64,000 nt of DNA. Source: Gammaproteobacteria bacterium. GTDB lineage: Bacteria; Pseudomonadota; Gammaproteobacteria; Legionellales; Legionellaceae. Position 1 is the first letter of the stretch, and each line of letters begins with the position of its first letter. Both the position numbers and the translations under genes were made by a program. Location of the stretch: contig JAHZKF010000066.1 of assembly GCA_022600575.1 (NCBI GenBank), forward strand, positions 36,428 to 100,427. Direction: 5' to 3'. The notes beneath the pieces are model-generated. The model was not told the origin of the DNA, made no database searches, and saw only the letters and a list, made by a program, of their open reading frames with translations. Of this stretch, positions 44,865-54,628 are shown piece after piece.

Positions 44865-46829
44865 TTAAGTCCTTTCGATAGCACTCGCCATGAGCTCAGG
44901 CCGATTCTTGAAATATTCAAGCGATTCAGGATTCTCAAGAGAGCTTAGGTTCTGAACCACTTCGCCTTGTACGGTTTGACGTGCAGCAACTTCGACAATT
45001 TTGCCATTGATGGTTCTTGGAATATCGAGAACCTCTAAAATTTTAGCCGGCACATGCCGAGGAGAAGCTTCATTTCGGATGGTTTGGCGAATTTTGGTGC
45101 GTAAGGTTTTATCAAGGCTAAACCCTTGCTGAAGTTTGATAAAAAGGATGACACGCACATCTCCTTGCCATGGCTGCCCAATGACAATGCTTTCTTGAAT
45201 TTCGGGGAGGTTTTCAAGTGGGCGATAAATTTCGGCAGTACCGATGCGTACACCACCAGGATTGAGTACAGCATCTGAACGGCCATAAATGATGAGTCCG
45301 CCATGCTCGGTTCTTGCCGCAAGATCGCCATGAGCCCAAATACCAGGAAAGCGCTCAAAATAAGCATGTTCATATTTAATACGGTCAGGATCGTTCCAAA
45401 AACCAACAGGCATCGAGGGAAAGGGTTTTGTACACACAAGTTCACCAATTGCATCAAGGGTTGATTGCCCTTGTTCATTGAACACTTGGACGTTCATACC
45501 TAGTCCTAAACATTGTAGTTCGCCACGATAGACAGGACTAATGGGGTTTCCGAGCGCAAAGCATGAAACAATATCTGTACCGCCTGAAATTGAACTTAAC
45601 TGGATGCTTTGCTTAATGTCATCCCGAACAAAGTCATATTGTTGGGGCAGGAGCGGTGAGCCGGTTGATAAAATAGTATGAAGCTTAGAAAAAGTGAGGG
45701 TTTCGTTGGGCTTGAGCCCTCTTTTTTCGATGGCGGCTAAAAAGCGCGCGCCTGTGCCGAAAACACTGACGGATTCGTCTTCAAGTAGCTGGAATAGGCT
45801 ATCTATTTTGGGAAACATAGGTGAACCATCGTAAAGGACGAGGGTTGCACCAAGGGCAAGGCCTGAGACCATCCAGTTCCACATCATCCACCCACAGGTG
45901 GTATGGAAAAAGAAAGTGTCGTTTTCTGTTAGGTTGGTCTGTAACCCTAATTCTTTGACATGTTGTAAGAGAGTGCCACCTGTACTATGGACAATGCATT
46001 TAGGTTGTCCTGTAGTACCAGATGAAAATAAAATATACCAAGGATGGTTAAAGGCATACGCCTCTGTTTGAAAAGGTGCGTTTGGTTGAAGAAAATCATC
46101 CCACGAGAGGGCTGTTTCAGAGATATGTGTATCAAGTAAAGCTCCGTCACTTAATACAGGGCAAATAACAAGGGTTTCGATGGATGGAATGGCAGCAAGT
46201 AATGCTTCGGCTTTGTCTTTTAGGTCATAATTTTTGCCATGGTAAGTATAGCCGTCACAGACAAATAATAATTTAGGGGTGATTTGGGAGAGACGGTCGA
46301 CGGACGCAGGAATACCGAAATCAGGAGAGCAAGCAGACCAAATGGCGCCAATAGACGCGGTTGCGAGCATGGCAATCACAGCAAAAGCACTGTTTGGAAG
46401 CATGCCAATGACACGATCGCCTGATTGAACACCGTGTGCGCGAAGGCCGGCTGCACAGCTCGCGACTTTTTCTTTGAGCGCATGGTAGCTTAAAACATCG
46501 CGATTGCCCGCTTCATTGATGCTAATCAGTGCAGGGTGATCATCAGAGCGTTTTAGTAAATGTTCTGCGACATTAAGGGTTGCCCCCTCAAACCAGGTTG
46601 CATCCATCATGTGTGTGGTTTCTTTTAGAATGGTTTGAGGTGGGGTCTTAAAGTTAAGTTTAAAAAAATCAGCGATTGCTTCCCAAAATAAGGCCGTATT
46701 TTGAATTGACCAAGTATGAAGTGCTGCATAATCCTTTAGTTGTATTGCGTGTTGTTGTTCTAAGGTGCGCATGAAGCGTGTCATGGCGGTATTTTCAGGA
46801 TTTTCTGGCGTCCAAACCGGATTATTCAT
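44865..46829 (-). CDS. Acetoacetyl-CoA synthetase
   Basis: Acyl-adenylate-forming enzyme, 654 residues, the size and order of acetoacetate--CoA ligases (AacS). An N-terminal ACAS_N-like region, the AMP-binding P-loop in WYILFSSGTTGQPKCIVHS, FFHTTCGWMMWNWMVSG, SGGTDIVSCF, and the C-terminal GRSDAVLNPGGVRIGTAEIY hinge with the catalytic Lys in IPRTINGKIVEVA. It would let the cell use acetoacetate or feed polyhydroxybutyrate turnover. Divergent from recA; it may share transcription with metNIQ downstream. Confidence 0.9.
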   Translation of the reverse strand: MNNPVWTPENPENTAMTRFMRTLEQQHAIQLKDYAALHTWSIQNTALFWEAIADFFKLNFKTPPQTILKETTHMMDATWFEGATLNVAEHLLKRSDDHPALISINEAGNRDVLSYHALKEKVASCAAGLRAHGVQSGDRVIGMLPNSAFAVIAMLATASIGAIWSACSPDFGIPASVDRLSQITPKLLFVCDGYTYHGKNYDLKDKAEALLAAIPSIETLVICPVLSDGALLDTHISETALSWDDFLQPNAPFQTEAYAFNHPWYILFSSGTTGQPKCIVHSTGGTLLQHVKELGLQTNLTENDTFFFHTTCGWMMWNWMVSGLALGATLVLYDGSPMFPKIDSLFQLLEDESVSVFGTGARFLAAIEKRGLKPNETLTFSKLHTILSTGSPLLPQQYDFVRDDIKQSIQLSSISGGTDIVSCFALGNPISPVYRGELQCLGLGMNVQVFNEQGQSTLDAIGELVCTKPFPSMPVGFWNDPDRIKYEHAYFERFPGIWAHGDLAARTEHGGLIIYGRSDAVLNPGGVRIGTAEIYRPLENLPEIQESIVIGQPWQGDVRVILFIKLQQGFSLDKTLRTKIRQTIRNEASPRHVPAKILEVLDIPRTINGKIVEVAARQTVQGEVVQNLSSLENPESLEYFKNRPELMASAIERT

Positions 46830-46902
46830 GAGTATCTACCTTTGCTGCATTGAAGGGAGTGTGTGATAATTAAGACCTTCGCTATTTTATACGGGTGAAC
46901 CA

Positions 46903-47931
46903 ATGGAAGACAATAAGCAAAAAGCCCTCAATGCAGCTTTATCCCAAATTGAACGTCAATTCGGAAAAGGTTCGGTCATGCGAATGGGTGACGGGACGGC
47001 TGTTCGAGACATTGAAGCGATATCAACAGGATCATTAGGCCTTGATATTGCCCTTGGAATTGGTGGTTTGCCGAAAGGGCGAATTATCGAAATTTATGGT
47101 CCTGAGTCATCAGGTAAAACAACCTTAACGTTACAGGTGATTGCAGAGTGCCAAAAAAATGGTGGGACAGCAGCATTTGTTGATGCAGAGCATGCGCTTG
47201 ATCCAAGTTATGCTCAAAAACTGGGCGTTGATACGGATGATCTTTTAATTTCGCAACCGGACACGGGTGAGCAAGCACTCGAAATCACAGATATGCTGGT
47301 TCGCTCGGCAGCTGTAGATGTTGTGGTGGTTGATTCAGTGGCAGCGCTGACACCGAAAGCTGAAATCGAAGGGGATATGGGAGACACCCATGTGGGTCTG
47401 CAGGCGCGATTAATGTCGCAAGCACTCCGAAAGCTGACTGCAAATATTAAACGCTCAAATACTTTGGTGATATTTATTAACCAAATTAGAATGAAAATTG
47501 GCGTGATGTTTGGCAACCCTGAAACCACAACGGGTGGAAACGCGTTAAAATTTTATGCTTCAGTTCGGTTGGATATTCGACGAATAGGCGCGATTAAAAA
47601 AGGGGATGATATTCTCGGAAATGAAACGCGCGTTAAAGTTGTTAAAAATAAAGTGGCACCACCGTTTAAACGAGCAGAGTTCGAGATTCTTTATAACGAA
47701 GGTATTTCTCGTGAAGGTGAAATAATACAATTGGCAGTACAAATGGGGCTCATAGAAAAAGCAGGCGCCTGGTATAGCCATAACCAAGTAAAAATTGGTC
47801 AAGGTAAAGATAATGTTCGGCAGTATCTCAAAGATAACCCTGAGGTTGCGGCAGAACTTGAAGCGTCTATTCGTGCAGAATTTTTGGCGGATACCTCTGA
47901 ACCAGTTGCAGCTGAAGTTGAAGGTGAATGA
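46903..47931 (+). CDS. recA: Recombinase RecA
   Basis: Central strand-exchange protein (342 aa). Walker [10 protein letters not shown] (66-74), MAW-type region [22 protein letters not shown]-binding loop L2 [30 protein letters not shown], and an acidic C-terminal tail. The upstream region is only about 73 bases, shared with the divergent acyl-CoA synthetase gene, and shows no CTGT-N8-ACAG LexA box. It is followed by recX after four bases. Confidence 0.97.
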   Translation: MEDNKQKALNAALSQIERQFGKGSVMRMGDGTAVRDIEAISTGSLGLDIALGIGGLPKGRIIEIYGPESSGKTTLTLQVIAECQKNGGTAAFVDAEHALDPSYAQKLGVDTDDLLISQPDTGEQALEITDMLVRSAAVDVVVVDSVAALTPKAEIEGDMGDTHVGLQARLMSQALRKLTANIKRSNTLVIFINQIRMKIGVMFGNPETTTGGNALKFYASVRLDIRRIGAIKKGDDILGNETRVKVVKNKVAPPFKRAEFEILYNEGISREGEIIQLAVQMGLIEKAGAWYSHNQVKIGQGKDNVRQYLKDNPEVAAELEASIRAEFLADTSEPVAAEVEGE

Positions 47932-47935
47932 GTCG

Positions 47936-48397
47936 ATGCCTGAGGGGTTTGATGTGGCTATGCGTTTGCTGACAAGGCGAGAGCATAGCGCGCATCAGCT
48001 TCGGAACAAGCTAAAAATGCGGGACTTTACAGAAGACGCGATTGATGAAGTACTCGAAGCCTGTATGCGTTTGGACTTGCAAAGTGATGTGCGATTTGCC
48101 GAAATGTTTTGTTGTAGCCGAGTTAATCGTGGTTATGGTCCGGTGGTGATTCGGCAGTCATTGCGACAAGAAGGTGTTTCGACAGATATCATTGATGATG
48201 TGCTTGAAGAAGCAGAAGCGGACATTGATTGGATGGAAGCTGTCGCGCGGGCATGGCAGAAAAAATTTCGAGGGACTGTAAATGTGACGCAGCTTGAGAA
48301 ACAAAAACAGCGGAAATTTTTAAAATATCGGGGATTCAGTGAAGCAACCATTAGGGCGTTTTTTGAAACACTCGAAGTTGATAATCAAATAGTTTAA
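47936..48397 (+). CDS. recX: Regulatory protein RecX
   Basis: 153-residue all-helical inhibitor or modulator of RecA filaments. Tandem three-helix repeats are visible (AMRLLTRREHSAHQLRNKLKMRDFTEDAIDEVLE, then NRGYGPVVIRQSLRQEGVSTDIIDDVLEE, then RKFLKYRGFSEATIRAFFE). ATG 47936 lies right after the recA stop with AAGGTGA upstream; the frame reads back into recA but that part is not RecX. Ordinary recA-recX coupling. Confidence 0.92.
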   Translation: MPEGFDVAMRLLTRREHSAHQLRNKLKMRDFTEDAIDEVLEACMRLDLQSDVRFAEMFCCSRVNRGYGPVVIRQSLRQEGVSTDIIDDVLEEAEADIDWMEAVARAWQKKFRGTVNVTQLEKQKQRKFLKYRGFSEATIRAFFETLEVDNQIV

Positions 48398-48409
48398 TCG
48401 GGTGTGATC

Positions 48410-51013
48410 ATGACAGTAATGAGTAGTGCGGCAATACGACAGGCGTTTTTGGATTATTTTAAACAAAATAAGCATGAGCCTGTGCCTTCTAGTTCTTTAA
48501 TACCAGATAACGATCCGACGTTATTGTTTGTGAATGCAGGGATGGTTCAATTTAAAGAAACTTTTTTAGGGTTAGAAACGCGTCCGTATCACCGTGCTGT
48601 GAGTGTGCAACGTTGTGTGCGTGCAGGTGGTAAGCATAATGATTTAGATCAAGTGGGATATACGGCAAGGCATCATACGCTTTTTGAAATGCTAGGAAAT
48701 TTCAGTTTTGGTGATTATTTTAAACGTGAAGCCATTCAGTATGCTTGGGAATTTTTAACCAAAATTTTAAAATTACCCGAAGACAAATTATGGGTCACTA
48801 TTTATGAAAAAGATGATGAGGCTGCCTCTATTTGGTTAGATGAAATGGGTGTTTCATCTGAGCGTTTTTCGCGTTGTGGAGACGAAGATAACTTTTGGTC
48901 AATGGGAGACACAGGCCCTTGCGGACCGTGCACCGAAATTTTTTATGATCATGGGCCATCAGTTGCAGGAGGACCACCGGGCACACCCGAAGCAGAGGGC
49001 GATCGTTATGTTGAGGTGTGGAACTTAGTCTTTATGCAATATAATCGTGACGCAGCAGGTACCTTACATCCGCTCGATAAGCCTTCAATTGATACCGGCA
49101 TGGGGCTTGAGCGAATTGCAGCGATTATGCAAGGAGTACATAGTAATTATGATACGGATATTTTTAAAACGTTAAAAAAAGCGATTCAGGCATTGAGTGA
49201 TTCGGGTAAAGAAATTCCCTTGGATCATACCTCACTTAATGTGATTGCCGATCATATTCGAGCCACTGCTTTTTTAATTATTGATGGTGTTTTGCCGAGT
49301 AATGAAGGCCGCGGATATGTATTGCGTCGTATTATTCGGCGTGCAGTTCGGCACGGACATCGTTTAAAATTACCGATGCCTTTTTTAGCGCATTTGGTTG
49401 ATGCGTTGGTTGAACTCATGGGAGAAGCATACCCAGCACTTAAAACACAAGCCGAGTTAATTAAAACCACATTAAAGCAAGAAGAGCAGCAATTCGCGAA
49501 AACACTTGAGCACGGCTTAAGTTTATTAAAAGAAGCAGTAGATACATTATCAGATAAAACATTGCCAGGTGATGTTGCATTTAAGCTTTATGACACTTAT
49601 GGGTTTCCACTGGATTTAACCGAAGATATTTTACGAGAACAGGGGTTGTCTGTTGATAGTGCAGGATTTGATACATGCATGAAAAAACAGCGGCTTATGT
49701 CTCAGTCAGCGCAAGCATTTCGTGTAGATTATACTGCGATGCAGCCTTTTACTGAAACTTCTCTTTTTGAAGGATACACAAAAAACACTGTGGAAAGCAC
49801 AGTCCTTGCATTGCGTATTGAAGGGGAGCCTGTTGACGTATTAACCACAGGTGCGCGTGCATCGGTGGTATTGGATAAAACCCCTTTTTATGCTGAAAGT
49901 GGTGGGCAGGTAGGAGACTCAGGCGAGATTAAAGCTTTATCTGGCAATATGGTTTTTCGTGTGGATGGTACTCAGCGTGTGGGTGGGGCGATTGTACATG
50001 AGGGTGAGTTGCTCTCAGGTGATTTAAAGCTTAATGATGTTGTGTCAGCAGAAATCAATATAGAGGCGCGTGATAATGCACGCCTTAATCATACGGCAAC
50101 ACATTTATTACATGCGACATTAAAGCATCTTTTAGGGGATAGGATTGAACAGAAAGGCTCATTGGTTGATGTGACACGTGCACGGTTTGATTTTGCATTT
50201 GATAGAGCACTGACTAAAGCTGAACTCATTCAGGTTGAAGACCGTGTCAATATAGAGGTTCGTTCCAATTATCCTGTTGAGACAAAAGTGATGTCGATGG
50301 AGGATGCTGTAAAGGACGGTGCGGTTGCTTTGTTTGGTGAAAAATATGGTGACGAAGTCCGCGTGCTGACCATGGGCGACTTTTCGAAAGAGCTTTGTGG
50401 CGGAACACATGCACGGCAAACGGGTGATATTGGGTTATTTAAGATAACAGCTGAGTATGGTGTTGCGCGTGGTGTAAGACGCCTTGAGTTTGTAACAGGA
50501 CAGTATGCATTACAATGGATGCGTGAACAATTAGAGTGTTTGGATAAAGTGGCACTACAGCTTAAAACATCTCCTTTAGAATCATCTGAAAAATTGACAC
50601 AATTATTGGATGAAACCAAACAACAAGCACGTGCTTTAACCGAGATGAAACAACGACTTACAGCGGACAGCAGTCGCGCATTGCTTGATGAGTTTCAACA
50701 AGTTGGCGAGGTGAACGTTTTATTGAAACGCTTTGATGGGGTTAATCCTAAAGAACTGCGTAACATGCTTGATGCCTTAAAATCCCGTATGGAACCGGCG
50801 GTCATTGTGTTAATTGGTGTGATGGATACCAAAATGCATGTGGTTGTGAGTGTCAGTAAAGAACTGCTTGCAACCGGTGTACCTAAGGCCGGTACTTTTG
50901 TACAAGCGCTATGTGGTCGTGGGGGTGGACGTGATGATATGGCACAAGGCGGTGGTGCTTTGCCTGATGATTTGACGTCACGAATGGATGAAGTGCTTAA
51001 GTTGCTGGCATGA
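48410..51013 (+). CDS. alaS: Alanyl-tRNA synthetase
   Basis: Class II aminoacyl-tRNA synthetase (867 aa). The aminoacylation core has LFVNAGMVQFKETFLG and RAGGKHNDLDQVGYTARHHTLFEMLGNFSFGDYFK, the editing domain has HTATHLLHATLKHLLG and CGGTHARQTGDIG, and the C-Ala domain ends in GRGGGRDDMAQGG. ATG 48410 follows CGGGTG; GTG 48404 and ATG 48419 are alternatives. recA-recX-alaS is a standard gammaproteobacterial order. Confidence 0.97.
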   Translation: MTVMSSAAIRQAFLDYFKQNKHEPVPSSSLIPDNDPTLLFVNAGMVQFKETFLGLETRPYHRAVSVQRCVRAGGKHNDLDQVGYTARHHTLFEMLGNFSFGDYFKREAIQYAWEFLTKILKLPEDKLWVTIYEKDDEAASIWLDEMGVSSERFSRCGDEDNFWSMGDTGPCGPCTEIFYDHGPSVAGGPPGTPEAEGDRYVEVWNLVFMQYNRDAAGTLHPLDKPSIDTGMGLERIAAIMQGVHSNYDTDIFKTLKKAIQALSDSGKEIPLDHTSLNVIADHIRATAFLIIDGVLPSNEGRGYVLRRIIRRAVRHGHRLKLPMPFLAHLVDALVELMGEAYPALKTQAELIKTTLKQEEQQFAKTLEHGLSLLKEAVDTLSDKTLPGDVAFKLYDTYGFPLDLTEDILREQGLSVDSAGFDTCMKKQRLMSQSAQAFRVDYTAMQPFTETSLFEGYTKNTVESTVLALRIEGEPVDVLTTGARASVVLDKTPFYAESGGQVGDSGEIKALSGNMVFRVDGTQRVGGAIVHEGELLSGDLKLNDVVSAEINIEARDNARLNHTATHLLHATLKHLLGDRIEQKGSLVDVTRARFDFAFDRALTKAELIQVEDRVNIEVRSNYPVETKVMSMEDAVKDGAVALFGEKYGDEVRVLTMGDFSKELCGGTHARQTGDIGLFKITAEYGVARGVRRLEFVTGQYALQWMREQLECLDKVALQLKTSPLESSEKLTQLLDETKQQARALTEMKQRLTADSSRALLDEFQQVGEVNVLLKRFDGVNPKELRNMLDALKSRMEPAVIVLIGVMDTKMHVVVSVSKELLATGVPKAGTFVQALCGRGGGRDDMAQGGGALPDDLTSRMDEVLKLLA

Positions 51014-51041
51014 TCATGTGAATTTTTGTCATTGATTAAGC

Positions 51042-52547
51042 CTAAGCCGCTGGTGTTGCTCCTGTGAGAGGCGTGTCTTCTGGTATTTCTGATGTTGTAA
51101 TTTGCTCAAGCGTTTTACCAATATCAGCGTTTTTCTCTATTTGTATATCCTGGCCGAGTAGGGTTTTGAGATAGTTTGCAATATAGTCAACTAGTTGATT
51201 AAATTGTATGATAATACTGCTTAATATGCCTGAATTAGGATTTGCATGTTTCATTTCCTCTGCATGTTTTGCATTTAGATATTTATTTCGTTCATTAATA
51301 ATGTAAGCTTCAAAAGTGCCTTGAAAAGGCTTTTCTGTCATGTCGCGTTTAAACCAGGGGTATAAAAGAGCCCCTTTCGAATTCATCAGTGTTTCATCTT
51401 TGAAAATTTGTTTCCAGTGTTCTGAAAAGGTGTCTAAGTTATCAATATCTGCGTGGAGTGCCTCTGTTAAGGCTGCTTGCTGTTTCATCATTTTACCGGC
51501 AAAAACGGCATTTTCAGCATTTTTTTGGATGAATTGTTCAATGGCTTTAAAAAAGAGCTTGATGTTTTCTTGGTCAGTATTGGCTTGTTTTTTAGGTTGA
51601 GTAGGAAAGAATGTTCCTGTAATCGCATGATGAATTTCATTGAATGATTTTATGACGTAAGCTTTGCTTTCAGTATCATCTGAATTGGCTGCAATGAGTT
51701 TAAATAGCGCATTAAATTCTGCTTTGGCGGCAAGTAGGCCTTTTTGTTGTGCTTCTTTATTTTCACCGAGCTCAATTAAAGCATCTCCCAATAACTCAGA
51801 AGGTATAAACCCTTTATAATCACGCCAAAACTTTGAAACATCTCCTCCAGGACGAAAACCCGCAACGCTTGAGCGATTAAAAAAATCGAAGATGGGATTA
51901 TCAGGTAGGCGAATACGTCCACCGACAACACTTGGGGCATGAATTAAATCATTAAAAGCATGACCGAAGTCGATGCTTCCTATCGTTGGGGCACTATCCC
52001 CCTGCTTGATGACAACTCTATTGCCAGGGTTTAAATCATGATCACCTAAAATAGCTGCAGCAGCTGATGCACGCGCGAGTGTCTTTGCAAGAGGGGTATC
52101 TGGATGAATATGCCATTCGTTCTTTGTGGATTTTGGATTAGGTTCATCTGTTAAAACAAGGAGTACATGTTTCCGGTTGGAGAGTGAGCCATTTAAGTGT
52201 TTTACATAATATTCATCCATCGTGCCTTGTGTGTTTTCAAGATATTCAGACGTGATTTCAACGTGTTTACGCTCAGCATCATAATATGTTTGTACATTAG
52301 GCGCATGCTCTTCTCCAAGATATGCGCTTGCGTGGCATGCTGCAACCACTTCGCCGAGATTTTCACGATCCGTTCCAGCGGCTTTTATTCGTCGTGCATT
52401 AAAAAAGCCTTTATCACGCAAAGAGTTTTTTTCTTGGTGGTATTTTCCCTCTAATTCGATTCGATGACTGCCTGTTACACCACCGGTTGATTGAGTGGCA
52501 CTTTTAGATTGTGTACTTTTTCTTTTTTTACGAGCCATATGATTCAT
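51042..52547 (-). CDS. Kinase-like protein with PI3/4-kinase-type catalytic motif, candidate effector
   Basis: 501 residues, no close family recognised. The kinase-like catalytic loop GDHDLNPGNRVV (about 168-179) and metal motif GSIDFGHAF (about 190-198) resemble the DRHxxN and HIDFG motifs of phosphatidylinositol kinases and related atypical kinases. The upstream region (about 47-110) could be an N-lobe. The C-terminal half is helical, with a possible coiled coil, and ends in a short Thr/Pro-rich tail. The N-terminus is basic (ARKKRKSTQSKS). Legionella uses several such lipid or protein kinases as effectors, so export is plausible but not shown. ATG 52547 is chosen; ATG 52538 is possible. 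Confidence 0.65.
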   Translation of the reverse strand: MNHMARKKRKSTQSKSATQSTGGVTGSHRIELEGKYHQEKNSLRDKGFFNARRIKAAGTDRENLGEVVAACHASAYLGEEHAPNVQTYYDAERKHVEITSEYLENTQGTMDEYYVKHLNGSLSNRKHVLLVLTDEPNPKSTKNEWHIHPDTPLAKTLARASAAAAILGDHDLNPGNRVVIKQGDSAPTIGSIDFGHAFNDLIHAPSVVGGRIRLPDNPIFDFFNRSSVAGFRPGGDVSKFWRDYKGFIPSELLGDALIELGENKEAQQKGLLAAKAEFNALFKLIAANSDDTESKAYVIKSFNEIHHAITGTFFPTQPKKQANTDQENIKLFFKAIEQFIQKNAENAVFAGKMMKQQAALTEALHADIDNLDTFSEHWKQIFKDETLMNSKGALLYPWFKRDMTEKPFQGTFEAYIINERNKYLNAKHAEEMKHANPNSGILSSIIIQFNQLVDYIANYLKTLLGQDIQIEKNADIGKTLEQITTSEIPEDTPLTGATPAA

Positions 52548-52679
52548 AAAAATCAAATTGTTTATATTTAGTGTAGACCAGTTTGGGAAAAGATATTTGT
52601 CTGTTTAGGTGTTGCGGGGACTTTAAGAATAGCTGATACTATTTCTATAGAACGCGCCAAAATAGGAAGATGCGCATAT

Positions 52680-53435
52680 ATGGATACGGATAGCCTGAAG
52701 GAACCCATTTCGGATGGTAAAACGGCAAAGCCTGTGAAAACGGAGCTTGATGAGCAGGCAAAAGAAACACTGGTTAAAACTCACGCGCTACTCATTAAAC
52801 GTATTGCATATCATTTATTAGGGCGCCTGCCGCGTTCAATTCAACTTGAAGACTTGATGCAGGCCGGTATGGTGGGTTTGCTAGAAGCTGCAGCACACTA
52901 TGATAAAACTAAAGGAGCATCGTTTGAAACCTATGCAGGCATTCGTATTCGTGGCCATATGTTGGATGAAGTACGTCGAAACGACTGGGTACCGCGTTCG
53001 GTTTATCGAAATGCGCGTTTGATTGCAAAAGCTGTTCGTGAGGTTGAAAATACACTCAGTCGTGATGCAAAAGACAAAGAAATTGCAAAAGAACTCGGTG
53101 TCAATTTGGATGAATATTATCATATGTTGCACGATGCAAATGGGGCGCATTTATATGGTTTTGATGATTTAGGTGTTACCGATGATAGTCTGAAAGGGGA
53201 TGGTGCTGCTCAAATGCCTGAGCCTCATGAGCGTGTTTTAAAAGATGAATTTAAAGATCGTTTAGCCAAGGTGATTGAAGGTTTGCCTGAAAAAGAGCGA
53301 TTGGTGTTGTCATTGTATTATGAACATGAGCTTAACCTTAAAGAAATTGGTGATCTCTTGGATGTGACAGAATCACGCGTTTCACAAATTCATAGTCAAG
53401 CCACGCACCGTATTCGTGCACGAATCAGTGAGTAG
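52680..53435 (+). CDS. fliA: RNA polymerase sigma-28 factor FliA
   Basis: 251-residue sigma-70 family factor of the FliA/SigD type. Region 2 is YHLLGRLPRSIQLEDLMQAGMVGLLEAAAHYD and FETYAGIRIRGHMLDEVRRNDWVPRS, the latter being the FliA hallmark. Region 3 follows, and region 4 is LPEKERLVLSLYYEHELNLKEIG with ESRVSQIHSQATHRIR. It normally directs late flagellar gene expression. No flagellar or motility gene is in the window. AGGAAG precedes ATG 52680. Confidence 0.93.
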   Translation: MDTDSLKEPISDGKTAKPVKTELDEQAKETLVKTHALLIKRIAYHLLGRLPRSIQLEDLMQAGMVGLLEAAAHYDKTKGASFETYAGIRIRGHMLDEVRRNDWVPRSVYRNARLIAKAVREVENTLSRDAKDKEIAKELGVNLDEYYHMLHDANGAHLYGFDDLGVTDDSLKGDGAAQMPEPHERVLKDEFKDRLAKVIEGLPEKERLVLSLYYEHELNLKEIGDLLDVTESRVSQIHSQATHRIRARISE

Positions 53436-53518
53436 TTTTTAGGATTTTGGCGTTTAGTTGGTCAGCAGCTTGTTTTCTATGTAAAATAGCTTGTTTGATA
53501 GCCTAGAAGGCCGTTGTA

Positions 53519-54628
53519 ATGTTGGAAGTGAACCAAATCAACCTAGCGTTGGATGATTTAGCGCTGCGGATTCGTTCGTTAAGTGACTTTTTGTCACTTG
53601 ATGTCAAGGCTGAGCGACTTGAAGAAGTGCGACGAGAGCTTGAGCTTCCAAGTGTTTGGGAAACCCCAGATAGGGCGCAAGCATTAGGACGTGAGCGAGC
53701 ACAATTAGAAGCGGTCGTAGACAGATTACAAGCACTTGCAGAAGGCGTTGTTGATTCACGTGATTTATTTGAGATGGCGCGTGAAGAGTCTGATGAGCAA
53801 GCGATTCATGATTTAGCCAGTGACGTTGAAAAAATTCAGAAAGAAGTGGAAACGCTTGAATTCAGGCGGATGTTCTCAGGTGAACTTGATCAAAATGATG
53901 CTTTTGTAGATATTCAGGCGGGCTCTGGTGGCACTGAGGCACAAGACTGGGCTGAAATGCTGCTGCGGATGTATTTACGATGGGGCGAGCAGCATGGTTT
54001 TGAGGTTAATTTATTAGAATGTTCAGCAGGAGAAGTTGCAGGCATTAAAAGTGCGACCATACATATGGTCGGTGATTATGCGTATGGTTGGCTTCGTACA
54101 GAAACAGGTGTACATCGATTGGTTCGAAAGTCACCGTTTGATTCGGGTAATCGCCGACATACCTCATTTGCAGCTGTTTTTGTGGCACCTGAAGTAGATG
54201 ATGACATTGAGATTGAAATTAATCCGTCAGAGCTTCGTATTGATACTTATCGCGCATCAGGTGCGGGTGGTCAGCATGTGAACCGAACGGACTCTGCTGT
54301 ACGTATTACACACGAACCAACCGGCATTGTGGTGCAATGTCAGAATGATAGAAGTCAACATAAAAATAAAGACCAAGCGATGAAGCAATTGCGTGCCAAG
54401 CTCTATGAGCTTGAGCAACAGAAAAAGATGACTGAGCAAACAGCACTTGAAGCAACTAAATCAGATATTGGATGGGGCTCACAAATTCGTTCTTATGTGC
54501 TTGATCAATCGCGTATTAAAGATTTGCGTACGGGCGTTGAAAATACAAATACACAAGCCGTGCTAGACGGTGATTTAGACCCTTTTATTGAAGCCAGTTT
54601 AAAGGCAGGAGTAGATGACAATGAGTGA
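53519..54628 (+). CDS. prfB: Peptide chain release factor 2 (no programmed frameshift)
   Basis: Class I release factor for UGA and UAA, 369 residues. The UGA/UAA-specific tripeptide is in [14 protein letters not shown] (SPF) and the GGQ motif is in [15 protein letters not shown] near residue 251. In most bacteria the gene has an in-frame UGA at codon 26 read by +1 frameshift (CTT TGA C). Here the equivalent place reads CTT GAT GTC (53597-53605) and the frame is continuous from ATG 53519, which has AGAAGG eight bases upstream. Overlaps lysS. Confidence 0.95.
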   Translation: MLEVNQINLALDDLALRIRSLSDFLSLDVKAERLEEVRRELELPSVWETPDRAQALGRERAQLEAVVDRLQALAEGVVDSRDLFEMAREESDEQAIHDLASDVEKIQKEVETLEFRRMFSGELDQNDAFVDIQAGSGGTEAQDWAEMLLRMYLRWGEQHGFEVNLLECSAGEVAGIKSATIHMVGDYAYGWLRTETGVHRLVRKSPFDSGNRRHTSFAAVFVAPEVDDDIEIEINPSELRIDTYRASGAGGQHVNRTDSAVRITHEPTGIVVQCQNDRSQHKNKDQAMKQLRAKLYELEQQKKMTEQTALEATKSDIGWGSQIRSYVLDQSRIKDLRTGVENTNTQAVLDGDLDPFIEASLKAGVDDNE

